From assembly GCA_031292665.1 (NCBI GenBank), contig JARLGR010000206.1, forward strand, positions 1 to 36,980: a stretch of DNA of 36,980 bases. Direction: 5' to 3'. A program made the translations under genes and the position numbers. Origin of the DNA: Mycobacterium sp. (GTDB lineage Bacteria > Actinomycetota > Actinomycetes > Mycobacteriales > Mycobacteriaceae). This document shows, one piece after another, positions 1-8,826 of the stretch (position 1 is its first letter; every line of letters begins with the position of its first letter). Below the pieces are notes generated by a model. That model had not been told where the DNA came from and searched no databases. It saw only the letters and a program-made list of their open reading frames with translations.

Positions 1-918
1 CAGCAAGCTGTCCATGGTGGAGCGCCCCGGCTGGTCGGGCAGCCCCAGCGCCCGCGCCACCGTCACCGGCACCAGCCCGGGGTCGGTCAGCGGCGCCAAA
101 TCCACACACCACACCCCATCGCTGAACTCGTCGGCCATTGCGGCCGCGACCTGGATTGCCAGCCGGGTCTTGCCCACCCCGCCCGCGCCGGTCAACGTCA
201 CCACCCGGTTGCCGGCCAGCAGCTCCCGCAGCTGGGTCAGCTCTGTGTCACGGCCCACGAAACTGGTCAACTGCACCGGAAGACGGGTGGAGACAACGGC
301 CCCCGATACCCGCAGCGGCGGGAACTCGTTGACCAGGTCGGGATGGCACAGCTGCACCACCCGCTCCGGGCGGGGCAGATCACGCAACGGGCGGGTGCCC
401 AGATCGGTCAGCCAGGCGCCCTCAGGGAGCCGGTCGACCACCAGCGGTTCGGTCGCCCCCGACAGCACAGTCTGGCCGCCGTGGCCCAGATCGCGCAGCC
501 GCGCCGCCCGGTTGATCGTCGGACCGGCGTAGTTACCCTCATCGCGCAGCTGCACCTCACCGGTATGCACCCCGATGCGCAGCCGGATCGGGGCCAACGG
601 CGCCCGCTGCAACTCCAGCGCGCACACCACCGCATCGCTGGCACGGGCGAACGCCGCCACAAAACTGTCACCCTCACCCTGCTCGACCGGGCGCACACCG
701 TCGTGGGTGGCGATGACCTCCGACACCACCTGATTAAGACGAGCCACCGCCGCGGTCATCTCGCCGGGCTGGGTCTCCCACAGCCGCGTCGATCCCTCGA
801 CGTCAGCCAGCAGCAGCGTCACCGTGCCCGTCGGCAAAAGCCCGCTCACTTCAAGCCCACTCCAATCCACTAGCGGTGTGTCCGCACGTGGATTGATCTG
901 GCTCATGCTAGCCAGCAT
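1..918 (-). CDS. Class III adenylate cyclase-like / NB-ARC-type ATPase regulator, 5' part only
   Basis: The N-terminal 306 residues are inside the window and the gene runs off the left edge. Residues about 30-200 form a class III nucleotide cyclase domain: TLLLADVEGSTRLW carries the first metal Asp (D39), GEGDS the second (D84), and INRAARL the usual Asn/Arg pair. A second domain starts at FVGRDTELTQL and has a Walker A motif GAGGVGKT near residues 243-250, as in large mycobacterial cyclase-ATPase-LuxR regulators, so a C-terminal LuxR HTH is expected outside the window. The ATG at 918 follows an in-frame TGA eight codons upstream; ATG at 906 is the alternative. Whether it makes cAMP cannot be told. 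This neighbour of prcA is not the one I recall in M. tuberculosis. Confidence 0.88.
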   Translation of the reverse strand, partial: MLASMSQINPRADTPLVDWSGLEVSGLLPTGTVTLLLADVEGSTRLWETQPGEMTAAVARLNQVVSEVIATHDGVRPVEQGEGDSFVAAFARASDAVVCALELQRAPLAPIRLRIGVHTGEVQLRDEGNYAGPTINRAARLRDLGHGGQTVLSGATEPLVVDRLPEGAWLTDLGTRPLRDLPRPERVVQLCHPDLVNEFPPLRVSGAVVSTRLPVQLTSFVGRDTELTQLRELLAGNRVVTLTGAGGVGKTRLAIQVAAAMADEFSDGVWCVDLAPLTDPGLVPVTVARALGLPDQPGRSTMDSLL

Positions 919-1002
919 GCGGCGATCACCAGCCCTACTACATCAGCGAAAAGACGTAGAACCGCGCATCACCAGTGCGCATTTCCCAAGTCGGGCTGGC
1001 GC

Positions 1003-1770
1003 CTAGTCGGCCGCCTCGCCCTCGCCATCGGAGGCTTCGCCGTCAGATTCCGGGGCACCGGTTTCCTGCAGCAGGGTCTGCAGCGCCGAACGGGTGATCC
1101 GCCGAAACGCCCGGCGCGGACGGCTGGCGTCCAGAATGGCCACCTCCAGGCTGGCCACGCCCAGTCTGGGCTGACCGTTGCTGCTGTTATCGGCACTTTC
1201 CGCGCGCAGCGCCTCCACCGCGATGTGCAGAGCATCGTGCAGGTCGGCGTTCTCGGTGAAGGTGTCCTTGAGGGCGGTGGCTATCGGCTCCGTCGTGCCG
1301 CCCATCACCACGAAATGCGGCTCGTCGGCGATGGACCCGTCATAGAGGATCCGGTACAGCTCCGGTGGTCTGGTCTCGCCGTAGTGCGCCACCTCGGCGA
1401 CGCACAACTCGACCTCGTAGGGCTTGGCCTGCTCGGTGAAGATGGAGCCCAGCGTCTGCGCGTAGACATTGGCCAGCTGCCTGCCGGTGACGTCGCGGCG
1501 GTCGTACGCGTAGCCTCGGGTGTCGGCAAACTGGATCCCGCCGCGGCGCAGATTGTCGAATTCGTTGAACTTGCCCGCGGCCGCAAAGCCCACGCGGTCG
1601 TAGATTTCGCTGATCTTCTGCAAAGACCGCGACGGGTTCTCGGCTACGAACAGCACACCACCGGAGTACGCCAGCGCGATCACACTTTTGCCGCGCGCGA
1701 TGCCCTTGCGAGCGAGCTCGCTGCGCTCGCGCATCGCCTGTTCAGGCGAGATGAAATACGGGAAGCTCAC
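1003..1770 (-). CDS. prcA: Proteasome alpha subunit PrcA
   Basis: This 255-residue protein is the alpha-type subunit of the mycobacterial 20S core, forming the outer rings that gate substrate entry and dock Mpa. It begins with [18 protein letters not shown], the N-terminal gating segment of PrcA, and contains the NTN-hydrolase fold without a catalytic Thr. [17 protein letters not shown] and [14 protein letters not shown] are recognisable PrcA segments. The C-terminal tail is acidic and variable. The GTG start overlaps the prcB stop in a GTGA tetranucleotide, so translation is probably coupled and the two subunits made in equal amounts. The length agrees with the family (248 in M. tuberculosis, from memory). 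Confidence 0.97.
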   Translation of the reverse strand: MSFPYFISPEQAMRERSELARKGIARGKSVIALAYSGGVLFVAENPSRSLQKISEIYDRVGFAAAGKFNEFDNLRRGGIQFADTRGYAYDRRDVTGRQLANVYAQTLGSIFTEQAKPYEVELCVAEVAHYGETRPPELYRILYDGSIADEPHFVVMGGTTEPIATALKDTFTENADLHDALHIAVEALRAESADNSSNGQPRLGVASLEVAILDASRPRRAFRRITRSALQTLLQETGAPESDGEASDGEGEAAD

Positions 1771-2657
1771 TTCTCACCCCGCGATTCGGCGTCAGGGCCG
1801 AAATTGTCTGCGCGTGAACGGCTTTCGATCACCTGCCGGGCCAGTTCGGCGATGCGCCTCTCCGGCACCTCGGCCGCCCCCTCGGCACCGATGGTGACCG
1901 CCGTCGGGTAAATGCCCCGCACCAAATCCGGTCCGCCGGTGGCGGAATCGTCGTCGGCGGCGTCATACAGCGCCTCCACGGCCACCCGGATCGCGGAATC
2001 GGCGTCGGTGGCCTGTGAGTAGAGCTTCTTTATCGACGACTTCGCGAAGATCGATCCCGACCCCACCGACTGGTAGCCCTCTTCTTCCAGGTTCCAGCCG
2101 CCGGCGGCGTCGAACGACACGATGCGGCCGGCGCTTTCCGGGTCGGAGGCATGGATGTCATACCCCGCCAGCAGCGGGAGAGCCACCAGCCCTTGCATCG
2201 CCGCCGCCAGGTTTCCGCGCACCATGATGGCGAGCCGGTTCACCTTGCCGGCGAACGTCAGCGGGACGCCCTCGAGCTTCTCGTAATGCTCGAGTTCGAC
2301 CGCGTACAGGCGGGCGAATTCCACGGCGATCGCCGCCGTCCCGGCGATGCCGGTGGCCGTGTAGTCGTCGGTGATGTACACCTTCTTCACGTCGCGCCCG
2401 GCGATCATGTTGCCCTGGGTCGAACGCCGGTCGCCCGCGATGACGACGCCGCCCGGGTATTTCAGCGCAACGATCGTGGTGCCATGCGGCAGCTGCGCTC
2501 CCGCGCCGCCGGGCTGACCGCCACCGCTACTCAGGTTCGCCGGCAGCAACTGGGGGGCCTCGCGGCGAAGGTAGTCGGCAAATGACGACAGATTTGCTGC
2601 GGAATTTGCCGAAAGTGAGAAGTTGGTGGAAAGGCGATCAGAGAACGACCAGGTCAC
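1767..2657 (-). CDS. prcB: Proteasome beta subunit PrcB (proteolytic)
   Basis: This 296-residue precursor is the catalytic subunit of the 20S core. A propeptide of 59 residues ends in LPHG, after which autocleavage would expose the nucleophile Thr60 ([11 protein letters not shown]). Asp76 in AGDRRST and Lys92 in DVKK correspond to mature Asp17 and Lys33, so the catalytic set is complete and the mature chain would be 237 residues. The propeptide is rich in Ser, Gly and Asn. The GTG start overlaps the pup stop (GTGA), and the prcB stop overlaps prcA in the same way, giving a tight pup-prcB-prcA transcription unit. Confidence 0.97.
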   Translation of the reverse strand: MTWSFSDRLSTNFSLSANSAANLSSFADYLRREAPQLLPANLSSGGGQPGGAGAQLPHGTTIVALKYPGGVVIAGDRRSTQGNMIAGRDVKKVYITDDYTATGIAGTAAIAVEFARLYAVELEHYEKLEGVPLTFAGKVNRLAIMVRGNLAAAMQGLVALPLLAGYDIHASDPESAGRIVSFDAAGGWNLEEEGYQSVGSGSIFAKSSIKKLYSQATDADSAIRVAVEALYDAADDDSATGGPDLVRGIYPTAVTIGAEGAAEVPERRIAELARQVIESRSRADNFGPDAESRGEK

Positions 2658-2848
2658 TGTCCGCCCTTTTGGACATACGCCCGGACAAAGTCCTCCGCGT
2701 TCTCCTCAAGGACGTCGTCAATCTCGTCGAGCAGGTCGTCGGTGTCTTCGGCTAGCTTCTCGCGGCGCTCCTGGCCTGCGGCCGTGCCGTCGGCGAAGTC
2801 GTCGTCATCGCCGCCGCCACCGCCACGCTTGGTGTGCTCCTGAGCCAT
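2654..2848 (-). CDS. pup: Prokaryotic ubiquitin-like protein Pup
   Basis: This 64-residue, highly acidic, intrinsically disordered protein is the tag joined to lysines of proteins bound for the proteasome. The C-terminus is VQKGGQ, so it is encoded as the Gln form that Dop must deamidate to Glu before PafA can ligate it. The central and C-terminal half (EERREKL-like to DFVRAYVQ) is the coiled-coil-forming region that Mpa binds; the N-terminus has a run of five Gly and four Asp. An AGGAGG Shine-Dalgarno sequence lies about 6 nt before the ATG. It is the first gene of pup-prcB-prcA. Confidence 0.97.
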   Translation of the reverse strand: MAQEHTKRGGGGGDDDDFADGTAAGQERREKLAEDTDDLLDEIDDVLEENAEDFVRAYVQKGGQ

Positions 2849-2868
2849 AGCCGCCTCCTGCTTCTCCC

Positions 2869-2890
2869 AGTTTATTCAACGCTTATTCAA
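2869..2890 (-). promoter_or_regulatory. Possible pup promoter with direct repeat
   Basis: On the minus strand a TAAACT box (2874-2869) fits the mycobacterial -10 pattern TANNNT. It would start transcription about 13 nt before the pup ATG, leaving room for the Shine-Dalgarno sequence. The octamer TTGAATAA occurs twice with an 11-bp period (2890-2883 and 2879-2872), the second copy overlapping the -10. I see no good -35. This may be a promoter with a regulator site, but it is only a pattern. Confidence 0.4.
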
Positions 2891-2963
2891 GGCCGCGCCA
2901 CGTTGCCAGCTGGTCTGCTTCTACCCTACCGTTCGACCCCGACGTTTCCCGCGCTGACCGGCC

Positions 2964-4472
2964 TTAGCTGGTGAGTTGCTCCACCAGTTCCACCGCGCTG
3001 TCCACCGAGTCGAGCAGCGCCCCGACGTGCGCCTTGCTGCCCCGCAGCGGCTCCAGGGTCGGAATGCGCACCAGCGAATCGCCACCAAGGTCGAAAATCA
3101 CCGAGTCCCAACTGGCCGCGGCGATGTCGGCGCCGAACCGACGCAGGCATTCCCCGCGGAAGTATGCGCGCGTGTCGGTCGGCGGATTGTCGACGGCATC
3201 GATCACCTGATGTTCGGTGACCAGGCGTTTCATCGAGCCGCGTGCCACCAATCGGTTGTACAGGCCCTTGTCCAGCCGGACATCGGAATATTGCAGATCC
3301 ACCAGGTGCAGCCGCGGCGCCGACCAGTTCAGGTTCTCCCGCTGCCGGAAGCCCTCCAGCAGCCGCAGTTTCGCCGGCCAGTCCAGCAACTCGGCGCATT
3401 CCATCGGGTCGCGCTCGAGCAGGTCGAGCACGTGCGCCCACGTCGCCACGATGTCGGCCGCGCGGGGATCGGGGTCGCGGCTGTCCACGAGCTTCGCCAC
3501 CCGGTCGAGGTAAATCCGTTGCAGCGCAAGGCCGGTCATCTCCCGACCATCGGCGAGGGCCACGGCGACCCGCAGCGACGGATCGCGGCTGATCGCATGG
3601 ACGGCGTGCACCGGCCGGGCCAGCGTCAGGTCGCTGAGGTCTGTCCCGTGCGCCGGGCCTTCTTCGATCAGGTCGAGCACCAGCGCCGTGGTGCCCAGCT
3701 TCAGATACGTCGACGTTTCGGCGAGGTTGGCGTCACCGATGATGACGTGCAGCCGGCGGTAGCGGTCGGCGTCGGCGTGCGGTTCGTCGCGGGTGTTGAT
3801 GATGCCGCGCTTGAGCGTGGTCTCCAGCCCGACCTCGACCTCGATGTAATCCGAGCGCTGGGACAGCTGGAAACCGGGCTCGTCGCCGGAGGGACCGATG
3901 CCGACCCGGCCGGAACCCGTGACGACCTGCCGGGACACCAGAAACGGGGTGAGTCCGGCGATGATGGCCGAGAACGGCGTCTGCCGGGACATCAGGTAGT
4001 TCTCGTGCGCCCCGTAGGAGGCGCCCTTGCCGTCGACGTTGTTCTTGTAGAGCTGCAGCTTGGCGGCGCCCGGCACGCTGGCGACATGCCTGGCGGCGGC
4101 CTCCATGACACGCTCGCCGGCCTTGTCCCAGACCACCGCGTCGAGCGCGTCGGTGCACTCGGGAGCGGAGTACTCCGGGTGAGCGTGGTCGACGTAGAGC
4201 CGCGCCCCGTTGGTCAGGATCATGTTGGCCGCGCCGACCTCGTCGGCGTCGACCACCGGCGGCGGCCCGGCCGAGCGGCTCAGGTCGAAGCCCCTGGCAT
4301 CCCGCAGTGGTGATTCCACCTCGTAGTCCCAGCGGGTGCGTTTGGCGCGCTGAATCCCGGCGGCCGCGGCATACGCGAGAACCGCCTGCGTCGAGGTCAG
4401 GATCGGGTTGGCGGTCGGGTCCGACGGCGACGAGATGCCGTACTCGACCTCCGTTCCGATAATCCGTTGCAT
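2964..4472 (-). CDS. dop: Pup deamidase / depupylase Dop
   Basis: This 502-residue protein is related to carboxylate-amine ligases and glutamine synthetase. It deamidates the C-terminal Gln of Pup and can also remove Pup from substrates, using bound ATP/phosphate. [11 protein letters not shown] (Glu8, Glu10) supplies metal ligands and Asp95 in [12 protein letters not shown] is the catalytic Asp of the family. The Pro/Asp-rich stretch around residues 55-80 is the Dop loop that separates Dop from the ligase PafA. The ATG at 4472 is chosen because the protein begins exactly at the conserved [12 protein letters not shown] and a -10-like box lies 6 nt upstream. It is 115 bp upstream of pup on the same strand and probably feeds the same pathway. 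Confidence 0.96.
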   Translation of the reverse strand: MQRIIGTEVEYGISSPSDPTANPILTSTQAVLAYAAAAGIQRAKRTRWDYEVESPLRDARGFDLSRSAGPPPVVDADEVGAANMILTNGARLYVDHAHPEYSAPECTDALDAVVWDKAGERVMEAAARHVASVPGAAKLQLYKNNVDGKGASYGAHENYLMSRQTPFSAIIAGLTPFLVSRQVVTGSGRVGIGPSGDEPGFQLSQRSDYIEVEVGLETTLKRGIINTRDEPHADADRYRRLHVIIGDANLAETSTYLKLGTTALVLDLIEEGPAHGTDLSDLTLARPVHAVHAISRDPSLRVAVALADGREMTGLALQRIYLDRVAKLVDSRDPDPRAADIVATWAHVLDLLERDPMECAELLDWPAKLRLLEGFRQRENLNWSAPRLHLVDLQYSDVRLDKGLYNRLVARGSMKRLVTEHQVIDAVDNPPTDTRAYFRGECLRRFGADIAAASWDSVIFDLGGDSLVRIPTLEPLRGSKAHVGALLDSVDSAVELVEQLTS

Positions 4473-4484
4473 GCCATAAGCCTA
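4473..4484 (-). promoter_or_regulatory. Leaderless promoter box for dop
   Basis: On the minus strand TAGGCT (4484-4479) is followed by 6 nt and then the dop ATG. This TANNNT-N6-ATG geometry is that of leaderless mycobacterial transcripts. There is no Shine-Dalgarno sequence before this ATG, which agrees with that reading. Confidence 0.5.
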
Positions 4485-4647
4485 GGCCCGCCGACGATGT
4501 GCCCAGCGAAGCGGGGCGAGGTGGGGCAGCGCAGCCGCCGAGCGGTGGGGGGGCGAGGCCCGCTGATCGACGACCCGCACGTCACCCTGATCGCGCGCAA
4601 TCGCTACCGCGGCACGCGCCGGTCCGCGACGCGCCCGGTATCCGCAG

Positions 4648-5046
4648 TCAGAACAATGGCTCGGTCTGTAAACCGCAATGCGTGCCGATCACCTCATAGT
4701 CGCGATCACGATGTGCCACGGGAACCCCGATCCGCAACGCCATCGCGGCCACCTGGCAATCGATCAGGCTGTGCACGGTGTCACCGCCGCGACGACAGCG
4801 CCGGTGAATGGCGGCGGCATCTTCGGTGTCGCGCACTGGGGCAAGCGGCTCGACAGTAAAGCGCTGCAACAGACGCCTCCGCAGTGCTGCCGTGGACTCG
4901 TCGGTCGTGCCGATCAATAGCTCCATCATCACCACCTCGGGCACGATCACCTCCGAGCTGGCCGCAATGCGATCAGCCAGCCAGCGGCTGGCCAATGACT
5001 CAGAGCTGGAGAGAAATTCAATCCAGACAGAAGTGTCGACAATCAT
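4648..5046 (-). CDS. vapC: VapC-type PIN-domain toxin
   Basis: This 132-residue protein has the PIN ribonuclease fold. The N-terminal [11 protein letters not shown] gives the first acidic residue (Asp4), [10 protein letters not shown] the conserved Glu42, and the segment from [16 protein letters not shown] to HRDRDYEVI the later acidic residues, so the active site looks intact. VapC toxins cleave RNA, often tRNA or rRNA, and are held inactive by the cognate VapB. Its ATG follows the vapB stop codon directly with no gap, so the two are translated together. It lies between dop and the Rv2114-like gene, where M. tuberculosis carries Rv2113 as I recall. The target RNA cannot be read from sequence. 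Confidence 0.93.
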   Translation of the reverse strand: MIVDTSVWIEFLSSSESLASRWLADRIAASSEVIVPEVVMMELLIGTTDESTAALRRRLLQRFTVEPLAPVRDTEDAAAIHRRCRRGGDTVHSLIDCQVAAMALRIGVPVAHRDRDYEVIGTHCGLQTEPLF

Positions 5047-5274
5047 CTACGACTTGTCGGCAGGCCTTATATCCGCGTCCGAAAACGCTTCGATCTCATC
5101 ATTGGTGAAATCGAAACCGCTGCCCTGCAGCGCCAACGCCTCATCGCGGCCCAACGGCTCACCAACGAGCCTGCGCAGCGCCAGGTCAACGGCACTGCGC
5201 TTCGAATTCAGTCGGTACATGCGCTGCGCGGCGGCCACGAGTTCGTCGTCGATTTCGATGTTGGTCCGCGACAT
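5047..5274 (-). CDS. vapB: VapB-type antitoxin
   Basis: This 75-residue antitoxin has an N-terminal ribbon-helix-helix-like DNA-binding segment (MSRTNIEIDDELVAAAQRMY) and a C-terminal tail (GFDFTNDEIEAFSD) that would wrap the VapC active site. The ATG at 5274 is preferred over the GTG at 5292: MSRTNIEIDDEL is the usual beginning of such antitoxins and a TATGAT box lies exactly 6 nt upstream, as in a leaderless mRNA. The gene ends immediately before the vapC ATG. Autoregulation is expected, and a symmetrical operator covers its promoter. Confidence 0.9.
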   Translation of the reverse strand: MSRTNIEIDDELVAAAQRMYRLNSKRSAVDLALRRLVGEPLGRDEALALQGSGFDFTNDEIEAFSDADIRPADKS

Positions 5275-5275
5275 T

Positions 5276-5309
5276 ACACCATCATACACCACAAGGTGTC
5301 TCCAGGTGT
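5276..5309. promoter_or_regulatory. vapBC promoter with four-half-site dyad operator
   Basis: Read on the plus strand the site is ACACC-N5-ACACC-N4-GGTGT-N5-GGTGT (5276-5280, 5286-5290, 5295-5299, 5305-5309). It is exactly symmetrical about 5292/5293, with half-sites 10 bp apart on each side. On the minus strand the -10 box TATGAT (5286-5281) lies inside it, 6 nt before the vapB ATG. The spacing places successive half-sites on one face of the helix, as expected for two or more ribbon-helix-helix dimers of a VapBC complex binding cooperatively. The repeats are seen directly; their binding by VapB is inferred. Confidence 0.75.
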
Positions 5310-5467
5310 CGGTATGGACGACCCGCCGCCACCGCTGTCCTCAATGGCCAACAGCACGGGGTGGACATCACCGTGCACCACGCCCGCTCCCCCGACGCGC
5401 GGATCTGCCTCAGCTTCACCGGACTGCCCAGGTTGACGCCACCCACCCCAGTGACTAATTTCACCGT

Positions 5468-6100
5468 GTGTCCGCCCCCCAATTCAGCGAAGAATCGGCC
5501 GATTTGTCCGGCAAGCGTTACGGCGAGGTGCTTCTGGTCACCCCCGGCGAGGCGGGCCCGCAGGCGGCCGTTTACAACACCTTCCCGCTCAACGACTGTC
5601 CCGACGACCTCTGGTCCGCGCTCGACGCGCATACCATCGCCACCGAAAACGGCGCGGCCGCGGCCCTGCTCAACGGCCCTCGCTACTGGCTGATGAACGC
5701 CATTGAAAAGAAGCCGCAGGGCCCGCAGATCACGAAGAGCTTCGGGGGGATCGAGATGATCCAGCAGGCGACGGTGTTGTTGTCGTCGATGAACCCCGCG
5801 CCGTACGTTCCCAACAGGGTGAACCGCAACACGGTCTTCGTCTTCAACGCCGGGGAAGAGATCTACGAACTCATCGATCCCCAGGGACGCCACTGGGTCA
5901 TGCAGACCTGGAGCCAGGTAGCCGACCCCAACCTGTCAAGAGCCGACCTGCCCGGGCTGGCCAGCCGGCTCGACCTGCCGGCCGGATGGACCTACCAGCC
6001 GCGCAGACTGACCAGCGAACTGCGCGTGGACACAAGGACTCAGGCCGCCGAGGTGCTGCAGGACAACCTGACGAACAGCTACTCGCTGGTGACCAACTGA
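5468..6100 (+). CDS. Conserved mycobacterial protein, Rv2114-like
   Basis: This 210-residue soluble protein has no signal peptide, membrane segment or motif that I can assign. Its place just before the convergent mpa gene and its length match Rv2114 of M. tuberculosis. Conserved-looking stretches are GEVLLVTPGEAGPQAAVYN, GPRYWLMNAIEKKPQGP and NRNTVFVFNAGEEIYEL, the last suggesting a beta-sandwich or cupin-like strand pair, which is a guess. The start is GTG at 5468; an in-frame TAA at 5456 rules out a longer form. The stop is only 9 bp from the mpa stop on the other strand. Its function is unknown; association with the proteasome genes is by position only. Confidence 0.85.
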   Translation: MSAPQFSEESADLSGKRYGEVLLVTPGEAGPQAAVYNTFPLNDCPDDLWSALDAHTIATENGAAAALLNGPRYWLMNAIEKKPQGPQITKSFGGIEMIQQATVLLSSMNPAPYVPNRVNRNTVFVFNAGEEIYELIDPQGRHWVMQTWSQVADPNLSRADLPGLASRLDLPAGWTYQPRRLTSELRVDTRTQAAEVLQDNLTNSYSLVTN

Positions 6101-6109
6101 GCCCGGGCC

Positions 6110-7939
6110 CTACAGGTACTGACCCAGGTTGGACTCGGTGTCGATGGCCCGCGAGGCGCTCGACGACTTGCCGGTGACGAGGGTGCGGATGTAGACGATC
6201 CGCTCGCCCTTCTTGCCCGAAATCCGCGCCCAGTCATCGGGGTTGGTGGTGTTGGGCAGGTCCTCGTTTTCGGCGAACTCGTCGACGATCGAGTCGAGCA
6301 GATGCTGGATGCGCAACCCTGGTTGGCCCGTTTCCAGCACCGATTTGATGGCGTTCTTCTTCGCCCGGTCGACGACGTTCTGGATCATCGCCCCGGAGTT
6401 GAAGTCTTTGAAGTACATGACTTCTTTGTCACCGTTGGCATAGGTGACCTCCAGGAACCGGTTGTCGTCGATCTCGGCGTACATCCGTTCGACGACCTTT
6501 TCGATCATCGCCATGATGCAGGCCGAACGGTCGCCGTCGAACTCGGCGAGGTCGTCGGCATGCACCGGCAGCGTCTCGACCAGGTACTTCGAGAAGATGT
6601 CTTGTGCCGCTTCGGCATCGGGCCGCTCGATCTTGATCTTCACGTCGAGACGGCCGGGCCGCAGGATCGCGGGATCGATCATGTCCTCGCGGTTGGAGGC
6701 GCCGATGACGATGACGTTCTCGAGTCCCTCGACCCCGTCGATCTCGCTGAGCAGCTGCGGGACCACGGTGGTCTCGACGTCCGACGAGACCCCGGTACCA
6801 CGGGTGCGGAAGATCGAGTCCATCTCGTCGAAGAACACGATCACCGGCGTTCCCTCCGACGCCTTCTCTCGTGCGCGCTGGAAGATCAACCGGATGTGAC
6901 GCTCGGTCTCGCCGACGAACTTGTTCAGCAGCTCGGGACCCTTGATGTTAAGGAAGTAGGACTTCGCCTCGCGGGCGTCGTCGCCGCGGACCTCGGCCAT
7001 TTTCTTTGCCAACGAGTTCGCCACGGCCTTGGCAATCAGGGTTTTTCCGCAGCCGGGCGGGCCGTAGAGCAACACACCCTTGGGCGGGCGCAGCGCGTAC
7101 TCGCGGTAGAGCTCCTTGTGCAGGAACGGCAGCTCCACGGCGTCGCGGATCTGCTCGATCTGGCGCGTCAGACCGCCGATGTCCTCGTAGCTGACGTCCG
7201 GGACCTCTTCCAGCACCAGGTCTTCGACCTCGGCCTTCGGGATGCGCTCAAACGCGTAGCCCGCCTTGGAGTCGACCAGCAACGAGTCGCCGGGCCGCAG
7301 CTTGCGCGGCTTGGTGTCGTCGTTGAGAGGGTCGGGGACGCCGTCCGGCAGGTTCTCGGCGACCAGGGGCTCGGCCAGCCAGACGATGCGTTCTTCGTCG
7401 GCGTGGCCGATGACGAGCGCCCGGTGCCCGTCGGCCAGGAGTTCGCGCAGCGTGGAGATCTCGCCCACCGATTCGAAGGTGCCGGCCTCGACGACGGTCA
7501 GGGCCTCGTTGAGGCGGACCGTTTGGCCCTTCCGCAGCAAGGAGATGTCGATGTTCGGTGAGCAGGTCAAGCGCATTTTGCGACCCGAGGTGAACACGTC
7601 GACGGTGTCGTCTTCGTGGGCGCCCAGGAGGACGCCGTAGCCGCTGGGCGGCTGTCCGAGCCGGTCGACTTCTTCCCGCAGCGCCAGCAGCTGTTGCCGC
7701 GCTTCTTTCAGGGTTTCCATCAGTTTGGAGTTGCGGGCGGCAAGCGAGTCGATGCGGGCTTCCAGTTGGTGCACATCGCGGGCGGAACGGGCGTTGCCAT
7801 GCGGCCCCGCCGCGTGCTCAATTTGCTCGCGCAGCACCGCTGCCTCACGGCGTAGTTGCTCCAACTCGGCAGCATCGTCGCTGGACATACCCGACTCGCG
7901 GGGGGTATCGAATGCTTCAGAACGCTCTGAGCCACCCAT
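6110..7939 (-). CDS. mpa: Proteasome-associated AAA+ ATPase Mpa (ARC)
   Basis: This 609-residue hexameric unfoldase recognises Pup on tagged proteins and threads them into PrcBA. In order it has an N-terminal coiled coil that captures Pup (about residues 25-90), two OB folds (about 95-240), and an AAA+ domain with Walker A GPPGCGKT near residue 300 and Walker [10 protein letters not shown] near 350. The last residues are GQYL, the penultimate-Tyr tail that docks in the PrcA ring. The ATG at 7939 is chosen over an in-frame upstream start: AAAGGAG lies 7 nt before it and the protein then starts with [10 protein letters not shown], as in the family. It is convergent with the Rv2114-like gene. 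Confidence 0.97.
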   Translation of the reverse strand: MGGSERSEAFDTPRESGMSSDDAAELEQLRREAAVLREQIEHAAGPHGNARSARDVHQLEARIDSLAARNSKLMETLKEARQQLLALREEVDRLGQPPSGYGVLLGAHEDDTVDVFTSGRKMRLTCSPNIDISLLRKGQTVRLNEALTVVEAGTFESVGEISTLRELLADGHRALVIGHADEERIVWLAEPLVAENLPDGVPDPLNDDTKPRKLRPGDSLLVDSKAGYAFERIPKAEVEDLVLEEVPDVSYEDIGGLTRQIEQIRDAVELPFLHKELYREYALRPPKGVLLYGPPGCGKTLIAKAVANSLAKKMAEVRGDDAREAKSYFLNIKGPELLNKFVGETERHIRLIFQRAREKASEGTPVIVFFDEMDSIFRTRGTGVSSDVETTVVPQLLSEIDGVEGLENVIVIGASNREDMIDPAILRPGRLDVKIKIERPDAEAAQDIFSKYLVETLPVHADDLAEFDGDRSACIMAMIEKVVERMYAEIDDNRFLEVTYANGDKEVMYFKDFNSGAMIQNVVDRAKKNAIKSVLETGQPGLRIQHLLDSIVDEFAENEDLPNTTNPDDWARISGKKGERIVYIRTLVTGKSSSASRAIDTESNLGQYL

Positions 7940-7986
7940 GTTGCGCTCCTTTCCCGCACCCAACGGTGCGGCGATACTTCAAAGCT

Positions 7987-8002
7987 ACCGGCGATTGCCG
8001 GT
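7987..8002. repeat. Inverted repeat between mpa and the lppK side
   Basis: ACCGGC-GATT-GCCGGT is a perfect 6-bp inverted repeat in the divergent intergenic region, 48 bp upstream of the mpa ATG. It could be an operator for mpa or a short RNA hairpin in its leader. Nothing else identifies it. Confidence 0.4.
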
Positions 8003-8053
8003 TGATGTGCGCAGTCAAATACCCACGGAAAGTTAAGACTTTCGTCACGCTGG

Positions 8054-8059
8054 TAAATT
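8054..8059 (+). promoter_or_regulatory. Possible -10 box before the small ORF / lppK
   Basis: TAAATT fits the TANNNT pattern of mycobacterial -10 elements, with a poor TTAAGA -35 candidate 15 bp upstream. Transcription would begin near 8066, about 37 nt before the small ORF at 8103. This is one of few A+T-rich spots in the divergent region. Confidence 0.3.
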
Positions 8060-8102
8060 CGCCGATGAATCGGGCTGAGCGAAAGGGCCTCGAAGGAACA
8101 CT

Positions 8103-8225
8103 GTGACCGCAAAACGCCTCGCCACGGGCTTCGCCGACCCCGCCGCCGTCGGGCCGGCAGCCGCGGATGTGACTTTCGTTGCACCCGTTGGCGACCCCAG
8201 AGATCGCCCGCGCGTAACCGGGTAG
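8103..8225 (+). CDS. Small ORF (40 aa) upstream of lppK, possible leader peptide
   Basis: A GTG-started frame of 40 codons follows a good Shine-Dalgarno sequence (GAAGGA, about 5 nt upstream) and ends 8 nt before the lppK ATG. The peptide begins [10 protein letters not shown], has no membrane segment and no recognised domain. lppK has no convincing ribosome site of its own, so translation of this frame could be coupled to lppK. It may also be chance in high-G+C DNA. Presence of the same frame in related genomes would decide. Confidence 0.35.
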   Translation: MTAKRLATGFADPAAVGPAAADVTFVAPVGDPRDRPRVTG

Positions 8226-8233
8226 CCAGCCGG

Positions 8234-8818
8234 ATGCACCGACACCCGCTCGTAGTGCTGATCGCCGCCACCGCCCTGGCGGCGTTCGGGCTCGCGGGGT
8301 GTTCCCCTGACCAGTCCAAGAATCAACCCAAGATCGCCTCGTCGCCTGCCGCACAGGCGCCACCCGCGACCTCCATTCCCGTCGCCGCTTCGCCGACCAC
8401 TCCGCCGCCCGGCCCCGAAGCCCTCACCGCGGTGCTGACCCGGCTCGCCGACCCGAACGTCCCCGGCGCCGACAAGGTGAACCTCGTCGAAGGCGCGACC
8501 CCCGAGAACGCGGGCACCCTGGACAAGTTCATCAACGCGCTGCGGGACAACGGCTACCTGCCGATGACGTTCGCCGCCAACAACATCGCCTGGTCCGACA
8601 AGAATCCGTCCCATGTGATGTCCACCGTCACCGTCAACACGGCCCAGCCGACCAACCCGAACTTCACGTTCCCCATGGAGTTCACGCCCTTCCAAGGGGG
8701 CTGGCAGCTCTCGCGGAAAACCGCCGACATGCTCTTGGCCATCAGCAAGTCACCCGCGCCGCCGCCACCCGCGTCCACGCCCGCGCCGGCACCGCCACCC
8801 CCGACGCCGCCGCGTTGA
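8234..8818 (+). CDS. lppK: Lipoprotein LppK
   Basis: This 194-residue lipoprotein precursor has a short basic start, a hydrophobic core and the lipobox LAGC with Cys23 as the lipidated residue. A Pro/Ala-rich linker of about 40 residues follows, then a folded domain ([20 protein letters not shown] to [22 protein letters not shown]) resembling the low-molecular-weight antigen MTB12-type fold, and a second Pro-rich tail. The position next to mpa and the segment [13 protein letters not shown] match Rv2116. It is exported and anchored in the cell envelope; its function is unknown. DUF503 follows after 8 bp, suggesting one transcript. Confidence 0.93.
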   Translation: MHRHPLVVLIAATALAAFGLAGCSPDQSKNQPKIASSPAAQAPPATSIPVAASPTTPPPGPEALTAVLTRLADPNVPGADKVNLVEGATPENAGTLDKFINALRDNGYLPMTFAANNIAWSDKNPSHVMSTVTVNTAQPTNPNFTFPMEFTPFQGGWQLSRKTADMLLAISKSPAPPPPASTPAPAPPPPTPPR

Positions 8819-8826
8819 TCCCTGCG

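Noticed and set aside
4473..4647. Possible remnant of the Rv2113-like gene between vapC and dop
   Set aside because: 175 bp with no stretch that I can align to any protein; too short to claim.
5282..5893. Long minus-strand frame over the vapBC operator and Rv2114-like gene
   Set aside because: It is antisense to the Rv2114-like gene and its residues show no family; the plus-strand protein is the conserved one.
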